This document shows positions 16,952 to 25,177 of a DNA stretch of 37,436 nt, piece after piece. The translations under genes were made by a program, and so were the position numbers. Each line of letters starts with the position of its first letter. Within the stretch, counting starts at the first letter, position 1. The notes under the pieces were generated by a model. That model had not been told where the DNA came from and did not search any database. It saw only the letters and a list, made by a program, of their open reading frames with translations. This stretch comes from Lachnospiraceae bacterium (lineage in GTDB: Bacteria > Bacillota > Clostridia > Lachnospirales > Lachnospiraceae). The stretch spans positions 1-37,436 of the forward strand of contig JAFZWW010000052.1 of NCBI GenBank assembly GCA_017617005.1, in the 5' to 3' direction.

Positions 16952-18421
16952 ATGTCCGTACGCAAATCACTTCTGTCACTCATGACTCTTGCATTCATAC
17001 TCCTCATTCCGACGAGCGTTCATGCGGAAAGATATATCCTTTGCCTCGGATGCGACGGCACGGGTAAATGCGAACTCTGCGATCCCGCAAAAGGAAGCGA
17101 CCGCCTCGGCGACGGATGGATGCAGTGCTGGTTGTGCCATCAGACGGGATATGCGGTCTGCGGAACAAACCATACGGGCGACGGGACTCCCATCGGATGT
17201 GACGGAAGCGGACATCTGCCCGACGGATCCATATGCCCCGTTTGTAACGGTGAAGGCCGCTACCCCTGTGATGTATGTGGCGGTGCGGGATTATTCGAAT
17301 GCAAGTGCAGACAGCTCGGACAGCCCGGTTTATGTACTCAGTGCTTCGGAACCGGATGGAGGCTCATCAACACTTCCGGCGTATGCTATAACACCACTCC
17401 GGTCTACCCTTCCAACGGCTCAACCATAGATACATCCAATTTCGGATATATGGGCACAATGACCTATGATGCAAGCCGTTACGGCCTCGGAATAACCGCA
17501 GCCCAGTTCAAAGCGATAAAAGACGGAAACAGCGGAAATAATAACGACGGAGGCAATAACAATCCACAGAATAATCCGGGCAACAATCCCGACCCCCAGA
17601 CTCAGCCCCAGCCCGAAGACTCAGGCGATGAAAATCCGGAGGTTAATCCTTCACCGGATCAGCCCGCCGACGATAATTGTTTTATTCATGAAATTGGATC
17701 AGACAGCGAGATAAAAGAAGAAATAGAGTCCGGAACAGATCAGATCTATTTTATATGCAGGTATGTCGCAGGAGATCAGTTTTTCTCGGTAAGAGCAATA
17801 AGAAGTCAGCTGAATGAATCCGAATACGAGATCATTCAGAACATGTCGGAATCAGACATAAACGAATTCAAAGGTCATCTGGAAGCTGCCGCAAACGGAA
17901 TAAATTATTTTGATAATTCCGGCAGTTCTGATGACATCCGAATCGAATTTGGTTCCGAAATGATCGAATATTTTCCGTTCAGTTGTGTTGTGGAAATCGA
18001 GGTTCCTCTGACAAATTCGAATTATCCCGATCCAACAAAACTGTACTATGAAGAAGACGGAAAATACTACGATATCCCCTTCTGTCCCATCAGAAATACC
18101 GATTCTGCCGGAGAACATATATATCTGATGTTTACGATCGACAGATTCGGAAAATTTGTATTTACCAATCAGGCAGTAAATTCAGAAGGTTCTAATCTGC
18201 CTGTAGTTTATCATGTGATTTTAGATTCGCAAGGAACCGGCGAAATCATTAATCATTCCAATACAAACACAGAACCGGGAAATGCAATAGCATCTCCCGG
18301 TCCGGAATCATCTGACGAATCTGCAGGAAGCAGCAAGTCCGCTCCGGCGATCATCATAGTATTTATTGCTATATGTGCTTGTGCGGGTGGGGCTTACTAT
18401 CTTAAGAAAAAGAAGAATTAA
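16952..18421 (+). CDS. Secreted, membrane-anchored protein with DnaJ-type CxxCxGxG repeats
   Basis: 489 aa, not a recognised named family. A signal peptide (1-25, ending SVHA-ER) is followed by a cysteine-rich region (about 30-146) with CLGCDGTG (31), CWLCHQTG (59), CPVCNGEG (95), CDVCGGAG (106) and CTQCFGTG (128), plus CELC and CKC. This is the zinc-binding repeat of DnaJ, here outside the cell and without a J domain. A low-complexity Asn/Gly/Pro/Gln linker (about 193-240) leads to a roughly 200-residue domain of unknown type. A transmembrane segment (about 466-484) ends in KKKKN. AAGGAG lies 7 nt before the ATG. It may be an extracytoplasmic chaperone-like or metal-binding surface protein. 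It stands alone on the plus strand. Confidence 0.8.
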   Translation: MSVRKSLLSLMTLAFILLIPTSVHAERYILCLGCDGTGKCELCDPAKGSDRLGDGWMQCWLCHQTGYAVCGTNHTGDGTPIGCDGSGHLPDGSICPVCNGEGRYPCDVCGGAGLFECKCRQLGQPGLCTQCFGTGWRLINTSGVCYNTTPVYPSNGSTIDTSNFGYMGTMTYDASRYGLGITAAQFKAIKDGNSGNNNDGGNNNPQNNPGNNPDPQTQPQPEDSGDENPEVNPSPDQPADDNCFIHEIGSDSEIKEEIESGTDQIYFICRYVAGDQFFSVRAIRSQLNESEYEIIQNMSESDINEFKGHLEAAANGINYFDNSGSSDDIRIEFGSEMIEYFPFSCVVEIEVPLTNSNYPDPTKLYYEEDGKYYDIPFCPIRNTDSAGEHIYLMFTIDRFGKFVFTNQAVNSEGSNLPVVYHVILDSQGTGEIINHSNTNTEPGNAIASPGPESSDESAGSSKSAPAIIIVFIAICACAGGAYYLKKKKN

Positions 18422-18467
18422 TATATGCATTTTAATGCACAAATCGATAAAGTATATATGCACTTAT

Positions 18468-19826
18468 TTAGTTGAGTTCATTCAAGCGCAAATATTTTTT
18501 CCACATTTCTTTTGATGTCATATAGCTGTATTTATCCCTGTATTTTCTTTTCACATTCGAATAGCAGAACAATAATTTTATATATAGAAATAAAAATTTA
18601 AAAATACAACATATCGCTTTTTTGATATCCTTGTTTCTTTCAAAACCCATTCCGGATATTTCTTCAAGAAACAATATTTTATTGGCTCTATATCCTTGAA
18701 CAGGTTTATCAGTATATAAGGGTAAAATGAAATCATTTTTTGATTTCAATAAATATCCGTTTAATGAAACCATTCGAATGAATTTATGCAAAAAATCACA
18801 ATCTTTTATATTTCTGCACACACCAAGCCAATCATAATCCACTTTATTTGCTACGAATTGAAACGGTTTATTAAATCTTAATATTTCGTTATTATATTCC
18901 TCCGGATTAATTGAACATAACCACATAGGTCCTTTAAGGAAATCCTCGATGGATTTGTTTAGAGACTCTGCATATTCGTATCTATATAAACAAATCTCTG
19001 AAATGATTCGATTTTTTAGAGTTTTAATTACTGTTTTCTTAGAATCACCGCCATCATGACAACTATTAACAATAAGGGAATTCCTATTAGAATAATAATA
19101 TTGCATTGCAGTTCTTTTCAGATCAAACGGTTCATGTAATACATATATATCGCTTCTGGTATAAACACCAGCTTTGTTTCTCAATCCATAATCAACATCA
19201 TCCCACTGAAAGAATAGTGGTAAAGGTAGATTATCGTCCCTTATATATTTTATAGGAATGCAGCAAAACCACCATGCCGCATAATCCGCACCAAAAATCG
19301 AATCAATCATTTTTGTGGCCTGTGGTTCTCTTATATCCAGGCCGTAACCTAAAGGCTCAACAACTAATCCGTTCCATTTTGCGCCAGATTCAACGTGAAA
19401 ATAAGGGCGATCACTTCTGAACATAGCTCCGCCAACAAAACATTCATTCGAATCCGGTCCTAAAGATTTTAAGAAATTAATTAATCTTTCAAATAGTTTT
19501 GAATCAAAAGAAATATCATCGTCCATTAATACAACGTGAGAAAAATGCTCTTCAGAATCAAGCACTTCCAGCATCCCACGAGCAAATCCCCCTGCCCCTC
19601 CAGCATTTATGTTGGGAATCACAGTAAGATTTGGCCGACAATCATAATGAAAATTTCTGGCATTATCAATAATATATAAATGAATTCTGTAATCATCCAA
19701 TTCCAAAAAAGTATTTACTATGTTGTTAATACTTTTCTCCCTATTATACGTAGGAACAATAACCGCAATATTTTTGTCGGATGATACACAATTATTGTTA
19801 GAATTTTTATTTGAAAGATTACTCAT
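18468..19826 (-). CDS. GT2 glycosyltransferase, GlfT2-like (putative galactofuranosyltransferase)
   Basis: 452 aa. GT-A fold: AVIVPTYNREKSINNIV (about 21-37), then NINAGGAGGFARGM (about 72-85), metal motif MDDDISFDS (DDD 102-104), QWDDVDYGLRNKAG (WDD 208-210) and HEPF (H231). The DDD, WDD and His order, and the GGAGGFARG stretch, match bacterial GlfT2-like enzymes that polymerise galactofuranose from UDP-Galf. Donor identity is inference; no UDP-galactopyranose mutase is in the window. The C-terminal region (about 330-452) has a hydrophobic patch near CCIFKFLFLYIKLLFC, possibly a membrane contact. Its ATG overlaps the aldolase stop by 8 nt. Last gene of the minus-strand surface locus and AT-rich. 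Confidence 0.8.
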   Translation of the reverse strand: MSNLSNKNSNNNCVSSDKNIAVIVPTYNREKSINNIVNTFLELDDYRIHLYIIDNARNFHYDCRPNLTVIPNINAGGAGGFARGMLEVLDSEEHFSHVVLMDDDISFDSKLFERLINFLKSLGPDSNECFVGGAMFRSDRPYFHVESGAKWNGLVVEPLGYGLDIREPQATKMIDSIFGADYAAWWFCCIPIKYIRDDNLPLPLFFQWDDVDYGLRNKAGVYTRSDIYVLHEPFDLKRTAMQYYYSNRNSLIVNSCHDGGDSKKTVIKTLKNRIISEICLYRYEYAESLNKSIEDFLKGPMWLCSINPEEYNNEILRFNKPFQFVANKVDYDWLGVCRNIKDCDFLHKFIRMVSLNGYLLKSKNDFILPLYTDKPVQGYRANKILFLEEISGMGFERNKDIKKAICCIFKFLFLYIKLLFCYSNVKRKYRDKYSYMTSKEMWKKYLRLNELN

Positions 19827-21405
19827 CGTATTTAGAAGGAGTTAAAAACGTCACATTAATTCCATATTCTTTAATACTCTTTATTAGTTTTTTATAGAAT
19901 ATATTGTTTTTTTCTTGTTGGGTTACTGATATCGGATGTCTTAAATCAGGATCATAATAATTTTCATTTACATTAACTGAAAAGCCATCAAATCCAGCTA
20001 AAACGATATCTTTTGCTTCGCATTCTTTCAGTAATTTAAAAGCAATGACCGCAGAAGAATCATGTGTCTCATCATTAACTTCGATCCATTTCTTATAATC
20101 TAAAACGTGAACATTCTCACTATTCACTGAAACTATATTTGATAAAACAATTACTTGCTTATTATCCTTAGATAATCTCTCAAACACATCAACTCTTGTC
20201 GTGATGTAAAAATCAAGTGGAAAATCCAAAGACATATTTAAGCCGAAAGAAACAAATCCCTTTTTCATCAGCTCTTCTATGGATTCCTTGGCATCGCTGA
20301 CACTTTTTCCAGGTGCAATAAGCAATATCTTTTTTTCACTGATTTTTTTCTTGATCCATGAAACAGTATCAGAATCATCAATAACAGTTTTTTCGTTATA
20401 TTTTCGATATACCTCTTCAGCATACGCTTCATCAAAAGATATTTTTTTTTCTAAAGAAAGAGTCTTTAAAAGTTCATCTACTCTATCTATTGGCAACATA
20501 TGTTTACTATAAAAATGACTAGCATATGTTGGAGAACAATGATTAATAGAAGACAAATAAAACTCTACAGCATATCCCCAATAGTATTCGCTTCGAATCT
20601 GATTAATCACTTCATCAATAACAGACAGCAAAGGTGAAATCGAATAATTCTTTCCATAATTACGATTAAGGTGTTCAATTATCAATTCGGTACTTAGATT
20701 TCCCGCTCCCTTTCCCATTCCCATAATTGAACTATCCAAGTAAAGAGAACGTTCTGTGTTCTGGCTCAAAAAAGTACAAGCATTTGAAAATGATAATTGC
20801 ATATTATTGTGAGAATGAAAGCCAATTGCAATACTACCAGCTAAATGTTCATCAAATAATTCAAAAAGCGAAGCAACATCTTCCGGATGCATTTCGCCAA
20901 AGCTATCGACAATATATAAGGCCGTAGCATCCGAAAGATTATTGTTAATTTCAGATATCATATCCAATAATTCATATTCAGAATACCAACATGTAAGCAT
21001 TGGCTGAATGAATAATTTGTAGCCTTTATCTAATACTTTACGGCATTCAGTTAATGCATTTTTATAATCTTTCTTATGAAATGCAATCCTTAAACCATCA
21101 ATTCCCTCATCGCTTTTGGGGGTGAGTTTATCAAGATCATACTTGCCATAATCAATCATGGCCAAGTATATAATTCCTTTGTTTTTTTGGGTAATAAAAC
21201 TATCAGCAATTGATCTCTCATCAATAAATTTTGTTCGATTGCTGTAACTCCCATTAATTTGGTCTATATATCCTACTTCAATGCAATCAACACCCGCATC
21301 TTCCTGTGAAGAACGGATTTTATTCATATATGTCAGGCCAAAATTAAAATTGTTAACACAGCCTCCATCACGCAAGGTGACATCAAGCAATTTCACATCT
21401 CTCAT
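19819..21405 (-). CDS. DRE-TIM aldolase fused to an MptE/DUF115-like domain
   Basis: 528 aa. Residues about 1-330 form an HMG-CoA-lyase/4-hydroxy-2-oxovalerate-aldolase-type barrel: LLDVTLRDGG (metal Asp8), IEVGYID, FHSHNNMQLSFSNA (His197 and His199) and GMGKGAGNLSTE. Residues about 358-528 are a different domain with LLIAPGKSVSDAKESIEELM, SFGLNMSLDFPLDFYITTR and DIVLAGFDGFSVN. This is the pattern of MptE/DUF115 domains and, more distantly, of Maf and GT42 transferases; the neighbouring 995-aa protein carries a similar domain. A 2-oxo acid product is expected from the aldolase family; the substrate is unknown. It lies 5 nt after the cytidylyltransferase stop and overlaps the next gene by 8 nt, so the three are coupled. 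Confidence 0.8.
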   Translation of the reverse strand: MRDVKLLDVTLRDGGCVNNFNFGLTYMNKIRSSQEDAGVDCIEVGYIDQINGSYSNRTKFIDERSIADSFITQKNKGIIYLAMIDYGKYDLDKLTPKSDEGIDGLRIAFHKKDYKNALTECRKVLDKGYKLFIQPMLTCWYSEYELLDMISEINNNLSDATALYIVDSFGEMHPEDVASLFELFDEHLAGSIAIGFHSHNNMQLSFSNACTFLSQNTERSLYLDSSIMGMGKGAGNLSTELIIEHLNRNYGKNYSISPLLSVIDEVINQIRSEYYWGYAVEFYLSSINHCSPTYASHFYSKHMLPIDRVDELLKTLSLEKKISFDEAYAEEVYRKYNEKTVIDDSDTVSWIKKKISEKKILLIAPGKSVSDAKESIEELMKKGFVSFGLNMSLDFPLDFYITTRVDVFERLSKDNKQVIVLSNIVSVNSENVHVLDYKKWIEVNDETHDSSAVIAFKLLKECEAKDIVLAGFDGFSVNVNENYYDPDLRHPISVTQQEKNNIFYKKLIKSIKEYGINVTFLTPSKYDE

Positions 21406-21410
21406 TAATG

Positions 21411-22064
21411 TTATCCTTTGATATGTGATGCTCTTTCTACCAATTCTGCAAATTCAAAATCATCTGGTTCATCAATATCTATTGCCTCTTTGGCATTAAC
21501 CTCACAAATAAATGGTTTATTACCAACTCTTCTTCCATATTGAAGAAAAACTTCTTTTCTAAAGACATATACGCCAGATGTTTCTTGGAAAATCACTGGC
21601 AAATCCTGAGTTCTAGGAAGATTTTGGGCATCAAAATTCAAAGGACCGTTTTCTGTCCATAAATAATCCTGCAACTTAATCGCGCAAAATGCCGAATCAT
21701 ATTCTCCAGATATAACCGCGTTTATACACTTATTAATTGTTTCTACTGAAACAAACGGTGCTGTAGCGTGTGCATAAACATAAATATCCGAATCAATCTT
21801 ATTCATAAATTCTGCGAATATTTGGGTAAAGTTTGACGTTGGAAGATCAAGATTTGGGCTTCTGTGCAAATACGTAACACCTTCGGGAAGATATTTTGTA
21901 ATGTTATCATCACTACAAAAAACATAAATATCATCACACAATTTAGTTTCAATCAATGAATCCAACTCGTATTGAAGTAATGGTTTATCACCCAGTAAAC
22001 GTATATTTTTACCCGGGCATCTTTCATTCATCATTTTTATAGGCATAACAGCTATGATTTTCAA
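21411..22064 (-). CDS. Acylneuraminate cytidylyltransferase-family protein (CMP-sugar activation)
   Basis: 217 aa, the size of CMP-NeuAc/CMP-Kdo synthetases. It should transfer CMP from CTP to an acidic sugar or hydroxy acid. Seen: IIAVMPIKMMNERCPGKNIRL (nucleotide-binding opening), DDIYVFCSDD, AHATAPFVSVETI (about 98-110), QETSGVYVFRKEVF and EAIDIDEPDDFEFAE (metal-binding Asp 196/198). No NeuB, NeuC or Kdo synthesis gene is nearby, so the substrate may come from the adjacent aldolase. The start is TTG at 22064, with AAAGGTGG 6 nt upstream; it begins 1 nt after the preceding stop. AT-rich. Confidence 0.85.
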   Translation of the reverse strand: MKIIAVMPIKMMNERCPGKNIRLLGDKPLLQYELDSLIETKLCDDIYVFCSDDNITKYLPEGVTYLHRSPNLDLPTSNFTQIFAEFMNKIDSDIYVYAHATAPFVSVETINKCINAVISGEYDSAFCAIKLQDYLWTENGPLNFDAQNLPRTQDLPVIFQETSGVYVFRKEVFLQYGRRVGNKPFICEVNAKEAIDIDEPDDFEFAELVERASHIKG

Positions 22065-22065
22065 T

Positions 22066-25053
22066 TCATACCACCTTTATATCATTAATCGTTTTTAAAC
22101 GATACTCAATATTTATACTAGAAACATCTTCATTCATTGAATTTTTCCAGCATACATTATTCTTCAAAACCAATCCAGATTGTCCACCTATCAAAATGTT
22201 ATTTAGATAATTTCCTTTTACGTTCTCTCCATCAGATACAATGCTTCCTACCCCTATATTTGCATCAGAGAAAATCATTGTGTTTTTTCCAATAAAACAG
22301 TGAGAGTGAATGGAAACACAGGGACTATTAGATATATTAGATTTATCTCCAGATTCAACATCAATTATTTCGCAATCCATCCCACAGTTAATGGAAACAT
22401 TTTTTTCAACATGTACATCGTTTCCGATATTTAAATATCCGTTGCGAGAAACAATAACATCTAATCTCTCGCCTGATACAAATCTATTTCCTATAAGCAT
22501 AAATGAGTTGTTTAACGTTTTTATATTACAAGAATCAATTCTAGATTTATTGCCGATAGAAACGGATGAGTGTGATTCCGCATTCATAAAACCTGAAATC
22601 ATTACATCATCGCCAATTTTAATATCACAATTACTTTCAACATAAATGTGAAATTCTTTTTTAGAATTGACATTTTGACCTATTTTTATCTTTGAATTAT
22701 ATCCTTTAAAATGTATAAAAATATTTTTCGGTATATTATTAACTATATTGTTATATTCATCAGAATATGCCCCAGCCGAAGCCAGCACTTCAGGATGCAT
22801 AAAAAACCTATGATCTCTGGATGAAGAAAAGCCAATTTGCTTAAGAATTTTCTGCTTATCAAAATTTTCTATTGAGTCAACATTGATAAGAAAAAACAAT
22901 TCATTCTTATTTTTGATATCATCAAGGCATAACGTATTGATACCATCACATAATTTTGCAGTTTTAAAGGCATTTCTAATATCAATGCCTTTTTTTTGCT
23001 TTAAATATGTACGATACTCTTTTGAATTGCCCCATAATAGTATTTCTCTTCCAGCAGCATCCTCTAATACAGTATCCGTGAAATAATCGTAACTAGATAA
23101 TCTTGATCCATTTTCGAAAAGACTATCAAAATCAACTCTATCAAAAACCTCTAAATGTCCTCCACGTGTTGCATTATAGATATTTACATCTTTGATTCTT
23201 GCATATTCTTTCATTGCATAATATCCATAATTTGCTCTTATGGTATTCATTTCCATTCTACCTTTTTTTTGCATAGTCGGATCGAAGATATTGGGCAAGA
23301 AATGGATTTTACTACCTTCAAAATTATTATCTGCTCCTATTAAATATATGTTTTTAAATCCCATATATATAGCTAAAGAAATTGCAATATTTGTAACTGT
23401 AAAGCAATCAATAGCCCTTATAGACAAATCATCACTAACATATATTGTAGAATTTTTTAAATTGTTTTTTGTATGATTTATAAAATCAACATATAACTTA
23501 TATATATTTGATTTATTATTCTGTGTTTTTATGTAACTATTTAAAAATACAGCCTCCTTAGCATAAGAAGAAAAATCAAGTTGATCTGTCTCTTTATAAC
23601 GATCTGCAATATATTGATCTATAATTGTATAATACGTAGGTCTCCAGTCAGTATGCGAATACGCTCTGTATATCGAATTAACTCCAAATGTATACTCATC
23701 ACGAAGAATTTCTAAATCCGATAGATTTAAACTGGGACCAGTACACACGATGAAGCACCTATCTCCATTATGAATATTACGAAATTGACCTATTTTTCTC
23801 ATTTCAGCATTTTGAATATGTAAAGCCGAAAGGAATTTATGAATTTGAATTATCAGGTGAGCCTTAATAGCAGCACGATAACTCCAAGGTTTTGGAGACA
23901 AAAAGCCAAAAGCATATTTAATGGCATATAAAAATCCATTGTCCTTTGTGCACCAAATAAAACGTCTAATAACGTGTTTGTCTACGTTATTATGGTTCAT
24001 AGAATACAGATATTTTTCAGGAAGGCGCACTATAGTTCTTATAGAATTTGCCCTATCTCTAGGCATAATAGAATAATCAAGTTCCCCCTTTTTTTCTGCG
24101 TTTGAAAATTCAGAGTTAAAATGAGATAAAAACTCTTTTCTGAATTTTCTATCAATTCGTCCAAGAGTTCGAAGATAACTCCCTCCCCTTACTGACCACA
24201 CATATTTTATAATCTTCGAATAAATATCGGGATGATTATTCAAAAATGACATGACATAATCATATTCGTCTTTTATACAGAACACTTTATCTTTTGATTT
24301 AACAGACGAATCCGGATTATCACATCTATAATAATAGAACGCTTGATCAACAAACATTACTCTTTGTCCGTAAGCAAATGTTTGAAAGAAAAACCCAGTA
24401 TCTTGAAATGAAGCACCCGGAGTCTCGTTATGCCTTATCATATGTTTTCTAAGAAATGATGCTTTATATAGTCCAGTCCATGTATGCATCGGAAAATCAT
24501 AGCATTCAGGTTTTTCATTAGGTGAAAAAACACAGTTATAGTATTCGATATTTTTTGATAAGAATATTCTATTATATTGCTTATTTCCATTTTCATATGT
24601 ATATCTATAAAAATCCGATTTGATAAAATCAAGATTGTTCTCCCTAGCCAAGTTATATAAGACTTCATACATTTGGGGATGTATACAATCATCAGATTCA
24701 ACTATCCCGATATAATCGCCATTCGAATAATCAACACCCAAATTTATGGTATGTCCATATCCAGCATTTTCCTTATCTATAACTTTAATTCGAGTGTCCG
24801 ATTTTGCGTATTCCAAAAGAATATCTAGTGAAGAATCTTTAGATCCATCATTTACACAAATTATTTCAATATCATGGAAAGTTTGAGACAAAACACTATC
24901 CAAGCATTCTCTCAAATAATTTTGCACGTTATAAACCGGTACAATAACAGATACTTTAACTCTTTTTCCGTTTTTTGAAAAATTATATAAGCCCTTTATT
25001 TTTACCTTATTTTTTGTTAATTCAGTATATTTATTTGTTTTCTTTTTTTTCAT
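22066..25053 (-). CDS. Three-part protein: GT2 glycosyltransferase, MptE/DUF115-like domain, left-handed beta-helix
   Basis: 995 aa. Residues 34 to about 260 are a GT2 domain: VSVIVPVYNVQNYLRECLDS, CVNDGSKDSS, then the DxD-like ESDDCIHP (about 119). Residues about 425-645 match MptE/DUF115: DRCFIVCTGPSLNLSDLEIL, TFGVNSIYRAY, TYYTIIDQY and NIYLIGADNNFEGSKIHF. A Rossmann-like segment follows (about 668-745, ILLWGNSKEY). Residues about 780-975 show repeated six-residue turns (IGNDVHVEKNVSIN, IGKNTMIFSDANIG, ILIGGQSG), as in hexapeptide acyltransferases, though without a clear complete acetyltransferase signature. GAGG lies 9 nt before the ATG. First gene of the AT-rich set, upstream of the cytidylyltransferase. 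The middle domain could use the CMP-activated product (inference). Confidence 0.78.
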   Translation of the reverse strand: MKKKKTNKYTELTKNKVKIKGLYNFSKNGKRVKVSVIVPVYNVQNYLRECLDSVLSQTFHDIEIICVNDGSKDSSLDILLEYAKSDTRIKVIDKENAGYGHTINLGVDYSNGDYIGIVESDDCIHPQMYEVLYNLARENNLDFIKSDFYRYTYENGNKQYNRIFLSKNIEYYNCVFSPNEKPECYDFPMHTWTGLYKASFLRKHMIRHNETPGASFQDTGFFFQTFAYGQRVMFVDQAFYYYRCDNPDSSVKSKDKVFCIKDEYDYVMSFLNNHPDIYSKIIKYVWSVRGGSYLRTLGRIDRKFRKEFLSHFNSEFSNAEKKGELDYSIMPRDRANSIRTIVRLPEKYLYSMNHNNVDKHVIRRFIWCTKDNGFLYAIKYAFGFLSPKPWSYRAAIKAHLIIQIHKFLSALHIQNAEMRKIGQFRNIHNGDRCFIVCTGPSLNLSDLEILRDEYTFGVNSIYRAYSHTDWRPTYYTIIDQYIADRYKETDQLDFSSYAKEAVFLNSYIKTQNNKSNIYKLYVDFINHTKNNLKNSTIYVSDDLSIRAIDCFTVTNIAISLAIYMGFKNIYLIGADNNFEGSKIHFLPNIFDPTMQKKGRMEMNTIRANYGYYAMKEYARIKDVNIYNATRGGHLEVFDRVDFDSLFENGSRLSSYDYFTDTVLEDAAGREILLWGNSKEYRTYLKQKKGIDIRNAFKTAKLCDGINTLCLDDIKNKNELFFLINVDSIENFDKQKILKQIGFSSSRDHRFFMHPEVLASAGAYSDEYNNIVNNIPKNIFIHFKGYNSKIKIGQNVNSKKEFHIYVESNCDIKIGDDVMISGFMNAESHSSVSIGNKSRIDSCNIKTLNNSFMLIGNRFVSGERLDVIVSRNGYLNIGNDVHVEKNVSINCGMDCEIIDVESGDKSNISNSPCVSIHSHCFIGKNTMIFSDANIGVGSIVSDGENVKGNYLNNILIGGQSGLVLKNNVCWKNSMNEDVSSINIEYRLKTINDIKVV

Positions 25054-25117
25054 TAAACAAGCCTCAGAAAATCATAAAAAATACCATAAAGTAAATTCAT
25101 ACTTTACAGTAGAATAT

Positions 25118-25142
25118 AAATGTTATGATACAGGTAACATTT
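25118..25142. other. Hairpin in the 125-nt gap before the AT-rich genes
   Basis: AAATGTTA (25118-25125) and TAACATTT (25135-25142) form a perfect 8-bp stem with a 9-nt loop. No T run follows on the minus strand. A second, weaker repeat AAAGTA...TACTTT lies at about 25088-25105. Either could affect read-through from the ATPase gene or regulate the downstream operon. No convincing promoter was identified. Confidence 0.35.
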
Positions 25143-25177
25143 CTAAATATATAAAGAAAATAACTTGATAATGCTTT

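Larger units (their letters stand above)
18430..25175. other. AT-rich block, likely acquired
   Basis: Hand counts of 60-base lines give 28% GC at 20401, 25% at 23401 and 35% at 24001, against 55% at 9001 and 57% at 36001. The four genes inside use many AAT, AAA, ATA and TTA codons. The block begins after the plus-strand gene ending at 18421 and stops just before the ABC ATPase gene. No transposase, integrase or clear direct repeats are visible at the ends. Replacement of serotype-type genes within a conserved export locus is the usual explanation. Confidence 0.7.

Noticed and set aside
18422-18467. TGCATT/AATGCA repeat in the convergent gap as a terminator
   Set aside because: The stem is short and AT-rich with a 2-nt loop and no T run on either strand.
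18430-25175. AT-rich block as a prophage or transposon
   Set aside because: No integrase, transposase, phage structural gene, terminal repeats or tRNA junction is present; all four genes fit polysaccharide synthesis.
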